A DNA stretch of 29,465 bases. Source: Mailhella sp. (GTDB lineage Bacteria > Desulfobacterota > Desulfovibrionia > Desulfovibrionales > Desulfovibrionaceae). A program made the translations under genes and the position numbers. The stretch lies in NCBI GenBank assembly GCA_020024815.1, contig JAHHTE010000007.1, forward strand, positions 1-29,465. The letters are read 5' to 3'. The notes beneath the pieces were generated by a model. The model saw nothing but the letters and a program-made list of their open reading frames with translations. It was not told the DNA's origin and searched no databases. Below, one piece after another: positions 1 through 8,092 of the stretch (positions are counted from its first letter, which is position 1; each line of letters begins with the position of its first letter).

Positions 1-170
1 TTTATGTAGTTTAATTTTGCGTTATTAATTGCTGTCTTTATTCGTAGCTTCCTGCTGAATGCGGGCGGGAATAATTTATTATTTTTTTGGGATAAAATAT
101 ATTATTTTTATTTCTTATATTGAAATATTATTACAAGAAGTAGATATAAATATTTAAAAGTTTAAAATAG
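1..170. other. AT-rich stretch without a gene; possible phage right end
   Basis: I see no convincing reading frame here; the longest plus-strand ATG frame, near base 57, gives about 32 codons and has no ribosome-binding site. A short GC-rich patch at about 48-71 stands out. In Mu, com and mom lie next to the right end, and com and dam lie just inside this stretch, so a phage/host junction may fall here. That is inference from gene order only. Confidence 0.4.
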
Positions 171-202
171 AAAAAAGACCGATCTTATTTCGGTCTTTTT
201 TT
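171..202. terminator. Bidirectional intrinsic terminator after dam
   Basis: An A-run, the stem GACCGA / TCGGTC with a 7-nt loop, then seven T. It works in both directions and closes the late minus-strand operon behind the methyltransferase. Confidence 0.85.
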
Positions 203-250
203 ATTTTAATGTACTTAATAATTTTTAATAATATAAATTATATTTCTTAA

Positions 251-1036
251 TTAAAAATTTGTAATAAGCACCTCCTTTGCTTTTATATTTGATTTACCAC
301 ATGAATATGTCACTATTGCTTCTTCAAATTTAAAATTTTCAAAAATAGTTCTTATTTCTTTTGTATCATTTAAAGAAAGAATAAATCTACCTTGTAATGA
401 ATTAAGAATATCTGCTAATTTTTGAAAATCTGATTTATCAAAAAGACCTTTTCCATAGTCATTTTCGCAATTCCAGTATGGTGGGTCAATATAAAAAAAG
501 GAATGTGGTCTATCATATCTTTTGATTATATTGTCATAGGGTAAACATTCAATATATGTTTTTGCAAGCCTGATATGAGCCATGGAAAGCTCTTCTTCCA
601 AACGTAATAAATTTATTTTAGGTGAAGTAGTAGTAGCATATCCAAAGTTTTGGCAACCTACCTTTCCTCCAAAAGCATTACGTTGTAAATAATAAAATCG
701 TGCTGCACGTTGAATATCAGTAAGAGTTTCAGGATTGACTTCTTTTAATCGTTTATATTCATCACGACTAACTAATGTCCATTTAAAATAGCGAATAAAC
801 TCTTCTAAATGGTTTTGAATAACGCGATAAAGTGTAATCAATTCTTTGTTAATATCATTTAAAACTTCAACTTTTGATTCATTTTTTCCCCAATAAACCC
901 ATGCAGCTCCAGCAAATGGTTCTACATAACAAATATGCGTTGGAATTTTTGCAATAATTGTTTTACACAGTTGAGACTTACCACCAATCCAACCAGCCAT
1001 AGGAGGTTTATTTATAACTAGTCCTTCTTTCTTCAT
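251..1036 (-). CDS. dam: D12-class DNA N6-adenine methyltransferase (Dam type)
   Basis: The 261-residue product should transfer a methyl group from S-adenosylmethionine to adenine in phage DNA, most likely to avoid host restriction. It shows the N-terminal GWIGGK segment (residues 15-20), the AdoMet-binding motif VEPFAGA (38-44) and the catalytic DPPY motif (184-187), the usual order and length of the MethyltransfD12 family. The ATG at 1036 lies 29 bases inside the end of the com gene. Its ribosome-binding site GGAG sits in the 3' arm of an 8-bp hairpin, so translation probably depends on Com or on ribosomes crossing com. It is the last gene before a strong terminator. The target sequence (GATC or other) cannot be read from the sequence. 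Confidence 0.93.
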   Translation of the reverse strand: MKKEGLVINKPPMAGWIGGKSQLCKTIIAKIPTHICYVEPFAGAAWVYWGKNESKVEVLNDINKELITLYRVIQNHLEEFIRYFKWTLVSRDEYKRLKEVNPETLTDIQRAARFYYLQRNAFGGKVGCQNFGYATTTSPKINLLRLEEELSMAHIRLAKTYIECLPYDNIIKRYDRPHSFFYIDPPYWNCENDYGKGLFDKSDFQKLADILNSLQGRFILSLNDTKEIRTIFENFKFEEAIVTYSCGKSNIKAKEVLITNF

Positions 1037-1181
1037 ATAATTGCTCCAAAGTATTATTTTTGGAGCTCAGGGCTCTCAATATATTAATTTTTTTGCAACG
1101 TGGACATTTTATTTCCATATATTCAGCTTTTCCTTTTCCAAGTAATTTTCCACAAGTTTTACAATGATTTTCTTTTAACAT
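1008..1181 (-). CDS. com: Com-like zinc-finger translational activator
   Basis: A 57-residue protein with two CxxC pairs (Cys7/Cys10 and Cys26/Cys29), the motif IKCPRCKKIN and then a basic tail. This is the Mu Com family pattern. In Mu, Com binds the mom mRNA leader and opens a structure that hides the mom ribosome-binding site. Here com overlaps the start of dam by 29 bases and a matching hairpin precedes the dam ATG, so the same role with dam as target is a strong inference. A site AAGGA lies 7 bases before its ATG. No promoter was recognised upstream. Confidence 0.85.
   Translation of the reverse strand: MLKENHCKTCGKLLGKGKAEYMEIKCPRCKKINILRALSSKNNTLEQLYEERRTSYK
1043..1066 (-). promoter_or_regulatory. 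Hairpin hiding the dam ribosome-binding site
   Basis: In the minus-strand RNA, GCTCCAAA (1059-1066) and TTTGGAGC (1043-1050) form a perfect 8-bp stem with an 8-nt loop. The GGAG in the 3' arm lies 7 bases before the dam ATG, so the folded form blocks initiation. The whole structure lies inside the com coding region. Confidence 0.75.
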
Positions 1182-1219
1182 ATTTAATTCCTTAAATTAA
1201 TTTGTGCTTTTTCTGACTA

Positions 1220-1353
1220 TATGATACTGTTTTTTTGCCTATTTGGCTATCATAACGACAGTTACTTTGCATAATAAAAGGGTTATTATGTAAAGCTGTG
1301 GCACGGTGGTGAGACCGTGTCGGTAGGGGCGTTGCTTGCCCCTGCCTCTTTTT
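1220..1353 (+). ncRNA. Candidate structured RNA with its own terminator
   Basis: Successive hairpins fill the gap between com and the tail genes: TATGATA/TATCATA (1220-1254), CATAATAA/TTATTATG (1270-1290), CACGGT/ACCGTG (1302-1319) and GGTAGGGGC/GCCCCTGCC (1322-1346), followed by TCTTTTT. The last hairpin with its T-run is a plus-strand intrinsic terminator. The patch 1295-1346 is far richer in GC than its surroundings. I found no convincing promoter and do not recognise an RNA family. It may instead be only a terminator cluster. Confidence 0.45.
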
Positions 1354-1395
1354 AATATAACTTATAAGAAACCTTTCTTAAATTTAATATACCTC

Positions 1396-2070
1396 CTATA
1401 CTAATGGTTCACTAAAAATCTTTTCCACATCAATAGCCTGTACTTCTTCTATTGTTTTTGCTTTTGATACTAAGTCCTGTATACGTTGTTTTCTGCCTAA
1501 ATATACACCTGCTGGGTATTGAAAAGCTTTCACTTTCTTTAAAATTTTAGGAACCATATCTTCTATACTAAGGTTTCTACCTTTAGCTATACCTCTAACA
1601 ACTTCTGTATCTTCTGCATTAATATTTTCATGTAGTTTGTTAGCTTGATACATTTGTTGGTCAAATGTTATCTTTTCATTTATTGGATAATCTTTTGCAA
1701 GTGCGTCAATGGATCTATTATAGTAAATAATCGCCTCTTGTACTTTTGCCTCTTTTACTTTTGTCAAATCTTCTTCTGTTTCCTTTGGTGGAGTGAAAAC
1801 AACGTGATAGCCTTGTTCTTTGTCCCCAGAAATTTGACAGGTAAGGTCACTAACTAAATTAACTTTATCACCAAAGATACTAGTTACATCTTTTTGAGAC
1901 ATTTCCCATGCACCAGAAGAAAGTAATTGTTCTGCGTCGTTATCATTATCTACACTAGTAATATGAGGTTCTCCTATTTCTTTAATTATTTCTTGATATT
2001 CAAGAGAATCTTCAATAGGAATATATTCAATTTCTATATCTCTATAAATTAATATTCTATAATTACTCAT
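1396..2070 (-). CDS. Tail fibre-associated protein, possibly an assembly chaperone
   Basis: A 224-residue soluble, acidic protein without signal or membrane segment. It lies 10 bases after the tail fibre gene and is last in the tail module, the place where tail fibre assembly chaperones usually sit. The C-terminal third has the pattern KVKAFQYPAGVYLGRKQRI followed by a helical stretch, which I associate with DUF4376-like C-terminal domains of phage tail proteins. The N-terminal part is unfamiliar. The ATG is preceded by AAGGAG. The assembly role rests mainly on position. Confidence 0.6.
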   Translation of the reverse strand: MSNYRILIYRDIEIEYIPIEDSLEYQEIIKEIGEPHITSVDNDNDAEQLLSSGAWEMSQKDVTSIFGDKVNLVSDLTCQISGDKEQGYHVVFTPPKETEEDLTKVKEAKVQEAIIYYNRSIDALAKDYPINEKITFDQQMYQANKLHENINAEDTEVVRGIAKGRNLSIEDMVPKILKKVKAFQYPAGVYLGRKQRIQDLVSKAKTIEEVQAIDVEKIFSEPLV

Positions 2071-2080
2071 TAGTCACTCC

Positions 2081-3343
2081 TTATTGGTATGCTACTAATT
2101 TATTAGAAGTACTTGCGGAAACAGACAATATTACAGTTGTTGATGTTGGTATGATTTCAAAAATATTTGTCGATTTATATAACCATAACGGAGAATATTC
2201 ATTGCCCAAAGCATAAGTACCTTTACCTGTGTCAGCACCGCTTTTAACAGAAATATTTGCTACATTATTATTACCTACACCTAAAATTGAATAAATTTTT
2301 AAAGGTTTACCTACTGTTAGTTTAGATAACGTCCAATCACCACTAGTAGTTCTTTCTGCTAATTTCTTTGGAATAGCTCCCGATAACACAGGAACATTAT
2401 CCCTCACCCACTTAGTTGTAGCTATATAATTTCCTATCTGATTGTTTTTAGGCGTAGGGCAATAAGCCCACATATCTTTATTAGGCATCATAGCAATCCC
2501 AAGTCTTGCAGAACCTACATTACCGTCAGAAGTCTTACTAAAATACGCCTCAATATAAGCATTTCGTTCGCCAGTAGTTCTTACAAAACCGCCTACGCCA
2601 CCAAGATTGTTTTTTAGGTCAGTAGCAAAATCAAAACCTCTTTTATCTCTAAAAGAAAAATAGGCATAATCGTCTTTAGTAGGATTAGCTCCACCGTCTA
2701 CATAATTATTCACACGAAGGCATAACTTGCCATGTACAAACTCATTCCCCCCTGTCATCTTATTATTTACATTCTTTCCCACAGCGTAATCAGCAACGGC
2801 TTTTCCTGTTACAGCCTTAGTGGTATCAGAGGGAGTTATAACATTTGCAAGGGATATTTTAGAAACATTATTTATTTGTTTTTTGATTTTATCAAATAAA
2901 GTTTTATGGGCATTCTGGTCATTATTATGTAAAGCTATGAGTTCCTTTGTATCAAAAAGCTCCCAATATGCAGCATTTGCAGTATTTATAGGATCTTTTG
3001 CTCCCGCATTTTGTTTTTTTCCTGAAACTTGTAAAGCTTTATACATCTTTTTATCAGAACCAAAAACTAAAGCTCCAACTTGATAATCAAGTTCTTTATT
3101 CCAAAGATATTGTCCACCACATTGCATATAAAATATATGTTGAGTTATTTCATTTAAAATACCATTAAAATCTTTTCTTTCTGGAGCTTTTCCCCCTGCT
3201 TTTATATCTATTTGTGTAATAAAAGGAAAACCATTTGTATACGAAAATAAGCCAGCATCTTGGCTAATTTCTTCAGGAATAGTATTTTTATCACCATGTT
3301 GACACATTGGTGAAGGCATAATTTTAGGATAGTTTGCTAACAT
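2081..3343 (-). CDS. Tail fibre protein
   Basis: A 420-residue protein starting MLANYPKIMPSPMCQHGDKN. The N-terminal 130 residues, with the conserved-looking segments GGKAPERKDFNG and GGQYLWNKELDYQVGALVF, resemble the baseplate-attachment part of short phage fibres. A helical linker follows (about 130-165). The rest is glycine-, asparagine- and threonine-rich beta structure ending in a stretch like those of fibre tips. It would recognise the host surface. The site AGAGG lies 6 bases before the ATG. It follows the DUF2612 gene closely, as expected for the end of a tail operon. Host specificity cannot be read. Confidence 0.8.
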   Translation of the reverse strand: MLANYPKIMPSPMCQHGDKNTIPEEISQDAGLFSYTNGFPFITQIDIKAGGKAPERKDFNGILNEITQHIFYMQCGGQYLWNKELDYQVGALVFGSDKKMYKALQVSGKKQNAGAKDPINTANAAYWELFDTKELIALHNNDQNAHKTLFDKIKKQINNVSKISLANVITPSDTTKAVTGKAVADYAVGKNVNNKMTGGNEFVHGKLCLRVNNYVDGGANPTKDDYAYFSFRDKRGFDFATDLKNNLGGVGGFVRTTGERNAYIEAYFSKTSDGNVGSARLGIAMMPNKDMWAYCPTPKNNQIGNYIATTKWVRDNVPVLSGAIPKKLAERTTSGDWTLSKLTVGKPLKIYSILGVGNNNVANISVKSGADTGKGTYALGNEYSPLWLYKSTNIFEIIPTSTTVILSVSASTSNKLVAYQ

Positions 3344-3350
3344 AAAACCT

Positions 3351-4010
3351 CTATTGAATTTTTATAATTTTATTTACTTCAAAAACACCATTATTAAAGG
3401 TATTAAGTCCCGAGCCATTAAAACCAAAAGTATTCTCTCTATCTATTGCATAATATTCATACCCAACTCCAGCACCACGATTAAGTAGTCCAAGATTGAA
3501 AATACTTTTTTCAAGAGCTGATAAATTAAACTCAAAAACAAAACGTATTTTCATAATACCCATAGGTAACACGTACGCAATTTTATCTTTAAACAGTTGC
3601 GACAAGACATAATTAAGGCTAGGAGCGGTAGAATCAGAAATATTTGCAAAAGCTTTTGTTAATAATAAATATTGACGATACGCACTATCGGGCATTTTGT
3701 GTACATTAGTAACACCTTTATAATAAAAGGATTGATTGTTAAAACCACTTTGAAAAGTGCCTTGAAAACTAAAGTAATCGTCTTCTTTTTCCACTTTAAT
3801 TAATCGATCAACACCAATAATTCTTCCCCAAATATCAAGCCCAATCCCTTTAGCTGTATCAATATTAAAAATTTCATTATAAAACATTTCAATATCACTA
3901 TGAGGTAATATTTTTGTAAAAATATCTACTGTTGAAATAAGATTTGAAGAAGCTGAATATTGGCTTTGTATTGTTTGAGGAATTTCTTCAAAATTAAAAT
4001 TTTTTTTCAT
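3351..4010 (-). CDS. DUF2612 baseplate protein (gpI-like position)
   Basis: A 219-residue protein with the features of DUF2612: an N-terminal helical region containing GIGLDIWGRIIGVDR (about residues 55-70), then the FGFNGSGLNTFNNGVF segment near the C terminus (about 194-210). It lies between baseplate J and the tail fibre, where P2-type phages place gpI, so it probably joins fibre to baseplate. Strong ribosome-binding site GGAA before the ATG. A motif like the C-terminal one occurs earlier (FQGTFQSGFNNQSFYY, about residue 82), suggesting an internal repeat. Confidence 0.82.
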   Translation of the reverse strand: MKKNFNFEEIPQTIQSQYSASSNLISTVDIFTKILPHSDIEMFYNEIFNIDTAKGIGLDIWGRIIGVDRLIKVEKEDDYFSFQGTFQSGFNNQSFYYKGVTNVHKMPDSAYRQYLLLTKAFANISDSTAPSLNYVLSQLFKDKIAYVLPMGIMKIRFVFEFNLSALEKSIFNLGLLNRGAGVGYEYYAIDRENTFGFNGSGLNTFNNGVFEVNKIIKIQ

Positions 4011-4013
4011 GTA

Positions 4014-5222
4014 TTATTCCTTTTTTTCAAGAATAACAGTAATATTATCAGCAGATAATGTAGGAAATTTATTTGCAGGAATATAAAGGACTGTGTTAAA
4101 ATTAGAATTATTATCACTAATTAAAACTTCAATTAATTCTTGCACTCCTTGTTCTAAAATAGTGCAATAAAAACGGCTTGCATAAAGATTTTCAGCCATA
4201 CGAACACGAGTAATAGCATTACTACTTAGCCCATTAAAGTTTTGTAAAACGGCATTTTTTATATCATCCACAATAGTTGCAGGTGTTGTTTCAATTTCTT
4301 TTATTCGTATTTTTATATAAAGGGGTAATTCTTGTGGTCTATTAATTTGATATGTATATTTTGCATTGCCATAATCAGTGGCAATATGTGTTACATCCTG
4401 ATCACCAGTTGTACCACAACCAGCATCAAGTTTATGATAAATAGTTTTTGCAATCTCTTCTTCTTTTCCTCCGAAAATAGAAATATATACACTATGCCCA
4501 TCAATAGTCACACCAGCTTGTTCTATGGGGTTATTAGTTCTATTTTCTAAAACAATTACATCAATAACATCATTAATACTTACTAATGCCCCATAAAGGC
4601 TTGCTACTGTACCGTGGGCATTTTTGGCAACAGAAGTGTAACGTCTTCTTTCAAATTCAGCTTGGCTTTCTTCAATACGTCCAATAATCCCATCTTTAGG
4701 ATTATTGACAGTATCCCAGCCACTTATAACAGTTATGATTTTAGTAATTGTATTTGCTTTAACAGGAATTTCTCCTACTTTTTCACATATAAATTCAACC
4801 ATAGTTTTTTGATTTTCTGCAATAATCGCTTGATTAGTAGAATAAAATCGTAAACCTTCTGTATTTTCAACAATAGCTCCATTAGGTATAATAGTACCTT
4901 GTAGTCCCTTACATTCACAAAAGACAATAGTGGGCTGTGCCACTTTACGCTCTAAAAAATAAATTCTACCCAATGCTTCTTGAAATATACCTTGAGCAGT
5001 AAGGGGATTGAATTGATTAGCAAGTTTTAATAACTCTGTATTTTTTGTAATAATCATACTAGCAAGACTTGTAATAAGTTGCCCTTGTGGGCTGCTTGGG
5101 TCAAGATTTATATTGTTTCCAAAAACTTTTTTAAATTCTTCTTCTACTGCTTCAAGTACTTGATCAGAATCAGGAATTTGTAAGCCTTTTTGTGGATCAA
5201 ATATCAAATTAGATTGTAACAT
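4014..5222 (-). CDS. Baseplate J-like protein
   Basis: About 400 residues with the layout of gpJ/Mu gp47 baseplate wedge proteins: an N-terminal region including DPSSPQGQLI and LLKLANQFNPLTAQG, a middle segment WDTVNNPKDGIIGRIEESQAEF ahead of ERRRYTSVAKNAHGT, and an alpha/beta C-terminal half. I chose the second ATG (5222), preceded by GGTG at a normal distance. The first in-frame ATG, 15 bases upstream at 5237, has no such site. Either start overlaps the end of the upstream wedge gene. It forms the outer ring of the baseplate together with the neighbouring 118-residue protein. Confidence 0.9.
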   Translation of the reverse strand: MLQSNLIFDPQKGLQIPDSDQVLEAVEEEFKKVFGNNINLDPSSPQGQLITSLASMIITKNTELLKLANQFNPLTAQGIFQEALGRIYFLERKVAQPTIVFCECKGLQGTIIPNGAIVENTEGLRFYSTNQAIIAENQKTMVEFICEKVGEIPVKANTITKIITVISGWDTVNNPKDGIIGRIEESQAEFERRRYTSVAKNAHGTVASLYGALVSINDVIDVIVLENRTNNPIEQAGVTIDGHSVYISIFGGKEEEIAKTIYHKLDAGCGTTGDQDVTHIATDYGNAKYTYQINRPQELPLYIKIRIKEIETTPATIVDDIKNAVLQNFNGLSSNAITRVRMAENLYASRFYCTILEQGVQELIEVLISDNNSNFNTVLYIPANKFPTLSADNITVILEKKE

Positions 5223-5565
5223 AGAGTGTTTCACCATTTTTTAAAGTTAAGACTAATTGACCGTGAATTACACGGTTTTCAATATGTATATTGTCTAGTA
5301 CCGCACTAGTAATTTGGGGAAATTTTAATGCTTCTTTTTCAAAATAATGAGCAAGCAAGGTAGTATTAATAGTTTGTGGATTTGAAATATCTATAAAAAA
5401 ATGTGGTATTCCGTCCTCTTGGTTAAAATACATATCTTTTGTAAAAGCCCTACACGCACAAGCAACATTTTGAGCAATAGCATAGTTATCATCAGTAAAA
5501 GAAAAATCTCCATTACTATCAAGACAAATATCCCAGTTTTGATTAAGTAATAAACTTTTTTGCAT
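5209..5565 (-). CDS. Baseplate wedge protein, gp25/W or Mu gp46-like
   Basis: A 118-residue protein whose size, position directly before baseplate J, and pattern (LDSNGDFSFTDDNYAIAQNV at residues 16-35, ending in two beta strands HGQLVLTLKNGETLYVTI) fit the small wedge proteins of the gp25/gpW/Mu gp46 group. The family assignment is by pattern and order. It ends inside the start of the J gene, so the two are likely translationally coupled. Confidence 0.75.
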   Translation of the reverse strand: MQKSLLLNQNWDICLDSNGDFSFTDDNYAIAQNVACACRAFTKDMYFNQEDGIPHFFIDISNPQTINTTLLAHYFEKEALKFPQITSAVLDNIHIENRVIHGQLVLTLKNGETLYVTI

Positions 5566-5574
5566 AAAATTCCT

Positions 5575-6339
5575 TTAAATTGGAGATGAAGTATCACCGT
5601 CTGGGCAGGTGTGCGTGTGAGAATTGAGGCTAATACCACTTGCTGTTACATCTTGCGTTGCAGATAAACCACCTTTAATTTTTACTTGACCAGTCATACT
5701 TACATTTCCACCATTTCCATTTGTACCTGTTGTTAAATTGCCAGTAATTGTTGTCGCAGGACTGTCAATAGTAACAGAATTAGCTTTCATATTTATAGTA
5801 TTTGCATTAACTTTCATACTTTCACAATCAATGGTCATAGCTTTTGTTTTGATGTTTACAGATAAAGGAGCAATCAAATTAGCTTCGTTATTTTGAGTAA
5901 GCTCTAAATAAATAGTTGGTTCTTGATTTAAAATACCACCAATATAAAGAGCATCTGCCATAGAAAAACAACGCTTACTAAAAGGTTTTTGTGGTGTATT
6001 ACTAATATTTGTAATGTCTTGTTGAGCAAAAACAGCAATGCCAATATCCCCAACAACAGGATCGATAATAAGAGATGCAATTCCTCCTTGAATACGGCAA
6101 TATGGAACTTTAAAAATCGTTTGAGCTAAAATAGCATTGCCAAAACCATCATAACTTTGTGTAAGTGGTATAATATCTACATATCCAGTTTTACCCACAC
6201 CATTACTGTAAACATTCACAACTTTTACAGGTAACGCAGTATTTACTGTTGCTTTAATAAGATTCTGTACAAAAAAATCTAGTTGGTTATAGGGGGTAGA
6301 ACCACTTGAAATTTTTCTATTTCCTTTTAATTTTTCCAT
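5575..6339 (-). CDS. Baseplate spike protein (gp138/gpV-like, membrane-piercing)
   Basis: A 254-residue protein with an N-terminal OB-like domain (about 1-130, with the segment VPYCRIQGGIASLIIDPVVGDIGI) as in Gp138-type spikes. A repetitive beta-helix stretch follows (about 150-225: repeated N, K, T and V, such as MKVNANTINMKANSVTIDSP). The C-terminal tip is SHTHTCPDGDTSSP. The HTH (HxH) pair near the end is the known iron-binding tip motif of P2 and phi92 type spikes. The trimer should pierce the outer membrane when the sheath contracts. It lies between hub and wedge genes. Confidence 0.87.
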   Translation of the reverse strand: MEKLKGNRKISSGSTPYNQLDFFVQNLIKATVNTALPVKVVNVYSNGVGKTGYVDIIPLTQSYDGFGNAILAQTIFKVPYCRIQGGIASLIIDPVVGDIGIAVFAQQDITNISNTPQKPFSKRCFSMADALYIGGILNQEPTIYLELTQNNEANLIAPLSVNIKTKAMTIDCESMKVNANTINMKANSVTIDSPATTITGNLTTGTNGNGGNVSMTGQVKIKGGLSATQDVTASGISLNSHTHTCPDGDTSSPI

Positions 6340-6340
6340 A

Positions 6341-7198
6341 TTATTTATACATCACAGCATTTATTTTACTTTCCCATACATTATCTCCTGCAAAATTAGC
6401 AGATAATGAATGGGAAAGTTTAGTTATTTTCCATATTCCACTAGCTTTAGGAACAATACTTTCAACCTCAATAAGCCCACCAAGCTGCAAATTAGGTTCA
6501 TAATAACAATTAAGGCTGATACCATCAGAAGAAAAAGTAGGATAACCAATAAGTCCAGTATCTTTTGTAAGACGTACAGTATTTTCTGTACGAGCTTTTG
6601 TATGAGGTAAAGCTATAATTTCTTCATCATCAAAAAGAACCTCAAAATCATTATCTTCTGCAAGCTTTCGTATTTGTTCTAAGGGAGATCCTACTAAATA
6701 AGGGTTCATTACAGACCCCGTAACCCCTTTATTCGTAAAACTATATTCTGCTTCTTTTGCTAATTTTGCTAATAGTCCCTCAAGAGAAACTTCACCTGTT
6801 GCAGAAGTAGCTGGAATAGCTTTTAAGCTAGGGAAATAACCAGCCATAGCTTCAATATTAAACACAATATTTGGACTATTATTAAAATCTGCAAAAGCCG
6901 TAGTTATTTCCCCTTTAAAAGCAAGACCAAGTTTTTTTTCTTTTTCACCAGCTTTAATTTGCACATAATTTTTTTGTGTTTCTAAAGGAAGAAAAGAAAG
7001 CGTTGTCATTTCTTCCATATCTTCAAGTTTTAGTCCGTATATTTGAATTTTCGCTTTGTTTTTATCTGGTAAATGCACTTTTTCAATATCACATTGCATG
7101 GCAAGCCCTTTAATAATTTTTGTATTTCCATTATCACCAAAAGAGCCTTTACCAAGTACAACGGTTAATTCTATTTCTTTTTGTGTAAATGTTGCCAT
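6341..7198 (-). CDS. Baseplate hub protein (gp27/gpD-like)
   Basis: A 285-residue protein beginning with beta strands (IELTVVLGKG). The middle segment GSPLEQIRKLAEDNDFEVLFDDEEIIALP (about 175-205) and the C-terminal GGLIEVESIVPKASGIWKITKLSHSL are typical of phage hub proteins that link the tail tube to the spike. It sits directly before the spike gene with 1 base between them, in the order plug, hub, spike seen in simple contractile phages. No enzymatic domain is visible. Confidence 0.8.
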   Translation of the reverse strand: MATFTQKEIELTVVLGKGSFGDNGNTKIIKGLAMQCDIEKVHLPDKNKAKIQIYGLKLEDMEEMTTLSFLPLETQKNYVQIKAGEKEKKLGLAFKGEITTAFADFNNSPNIVFNIEAMAGYFPSLKAIPATSATGEVSLEGLLAKLAKEAEYSFTNKGVTGSVMNPYLVGSPLEQIRKLAEDNDFEVLFDDEEIIALPHTKARTENTVRLTKDTGLIGYPTFSSDGISLNCYYEPNLQLGGLIEVESIVPKASGIWKITKLSHSLSANFAGDNVWESKINAVMYK

Positions 7199-7202
7199 AA
7201 AA

Positions 7203-7538
7203 TTAAAATGTAATAGTATGTTGAATAAGTTTTGTATATTTTTGTATATCTGTTACATATACCAAAAAATATCGTTCATTTAATCCCTCAAAATATGGTG
7301 CAGTATCACCAAAAATATCTACAAAAACAAAATTTCCTGTAAAATGAGGATTAGAATTTTGAATAATAGGAACTAAATTTAAACAAATAGCACCAGTACA
7401 AATTTGTTCTGCTCCTACCTGTAAATCAAAAAACATATTTTTCCCTTTTTGGTATAATTTAATAGTACATTCTTGATCATTAAGAAGCATTTTATATATT
7501 TTACTAGGTACATTAGATAATGGAATTTCTATTAACAT
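7203..7538 (-). CDS. Small baseplate plug-type protein
   Basis: A 111-residue mostly beta protein, MLIEIPLSNVPSKIYKMLLN at the start and ending in FGDTAPYFEGLNERYFLVYV. Size, sequence character and place between the Dit-like gene and the hub gene match the small baseplate plug proteins that sit at the tube end in simple contractile phages such as Pam3. Assignment by order and pattern only. Confidence 0.65.
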   Translation of the reverse strand: MLIEIPLSNVPSKIYKMLLNDQECTIKLYQKGKNMFFDLQVGAEQICTGAICLNLVPIIQNSNPHFTGNFVFVDIFGDTAPYFEGLNERYFLVYVTDIQKYTKLIQHTITF

Positions 7539-7552
7539 GACGCACCCCCCTT

Positions 7553-8092
7553 TTATAATCCTAATTGTGTAAGCACACTTTTTCGTGGTTCTTTACCTTG
7601 TGTTTTTCCACCATTTTCGCTACTTGTATCACTTGTATTTTTAGCTTGTTTTCTTCTAATTGGCTTTGTATGTGTATATTCTGCTATTACTTCTTTTATT
7701 TCTTGTAATTGCAAGGAAACAGTTAATGCACCAACTTGTTCTTTATGTGTCCAGCTCATTTTAGTAACAGTAGCATTTGGTGTAATGTAGAAAGGTGTAA
7801 TTACTTGAATAAAGCTAGCATCTTTTACTTCATTTTCCAGTATTTGAATTGCTTGCAAAAGTTCTGAATTATTACCTTGCAAGCCAAGTTCTAAAGTATA
7901 GGTACTGGGAGCAATAACTTTATTTGCAGTAAAAAAAGATCCTTGTTCCACGGGCTGGTTTGTTGTATTTGCTTCAATATTAGTATCAAAACTAAAAAAA
8001 CTTTGAAAACGTAATAATTCTTTACCTTCTTTTAAAAGAGCATATTCTCGCTTGAAAAAATTATCTAAAGCAGAAGAAATAAAACCACTCAT
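7553..8092 (-). CDS. Baseplate protein between tape measure and plug
   Basis: A 179-residue protein with a beta-rich core (residues 25-145, with the segment STYTLELGLQGNNSELLQAIQILENEV) and a low-complexity basic tail rich in K, S, T and G (about 146-179). Its start overlaps the last 4 bases of the tape measure gene. In related contractile phages this position holds a distal-tail or baseplate ring protein. I do not recognise the family with certainty. Confidence 0.6.
   Translation of the reverse strand: MSGFISSALDNFFKREYALLKEGKELLRFQSFFSFDTNIEANTTNQPVEQGSFFTANKVIAPSTYTLELGLQGNNSELLQAIQILENEVKDASFIQVITPFYITPNATVTKMSWTHKEQVGALTVSLQLQEIKEVIAEYTHTKPIRRKQAKNTSDTSSENGGKTQGKEPRKSVLTQLGL

Noticed and set aside
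1..170. Small ORF (about 32 codons) near base 57 on the plus strand
   Set aside because: No ribosome-binding site, low-complexity I/Y/F-rich product, no neighbour supporting it.
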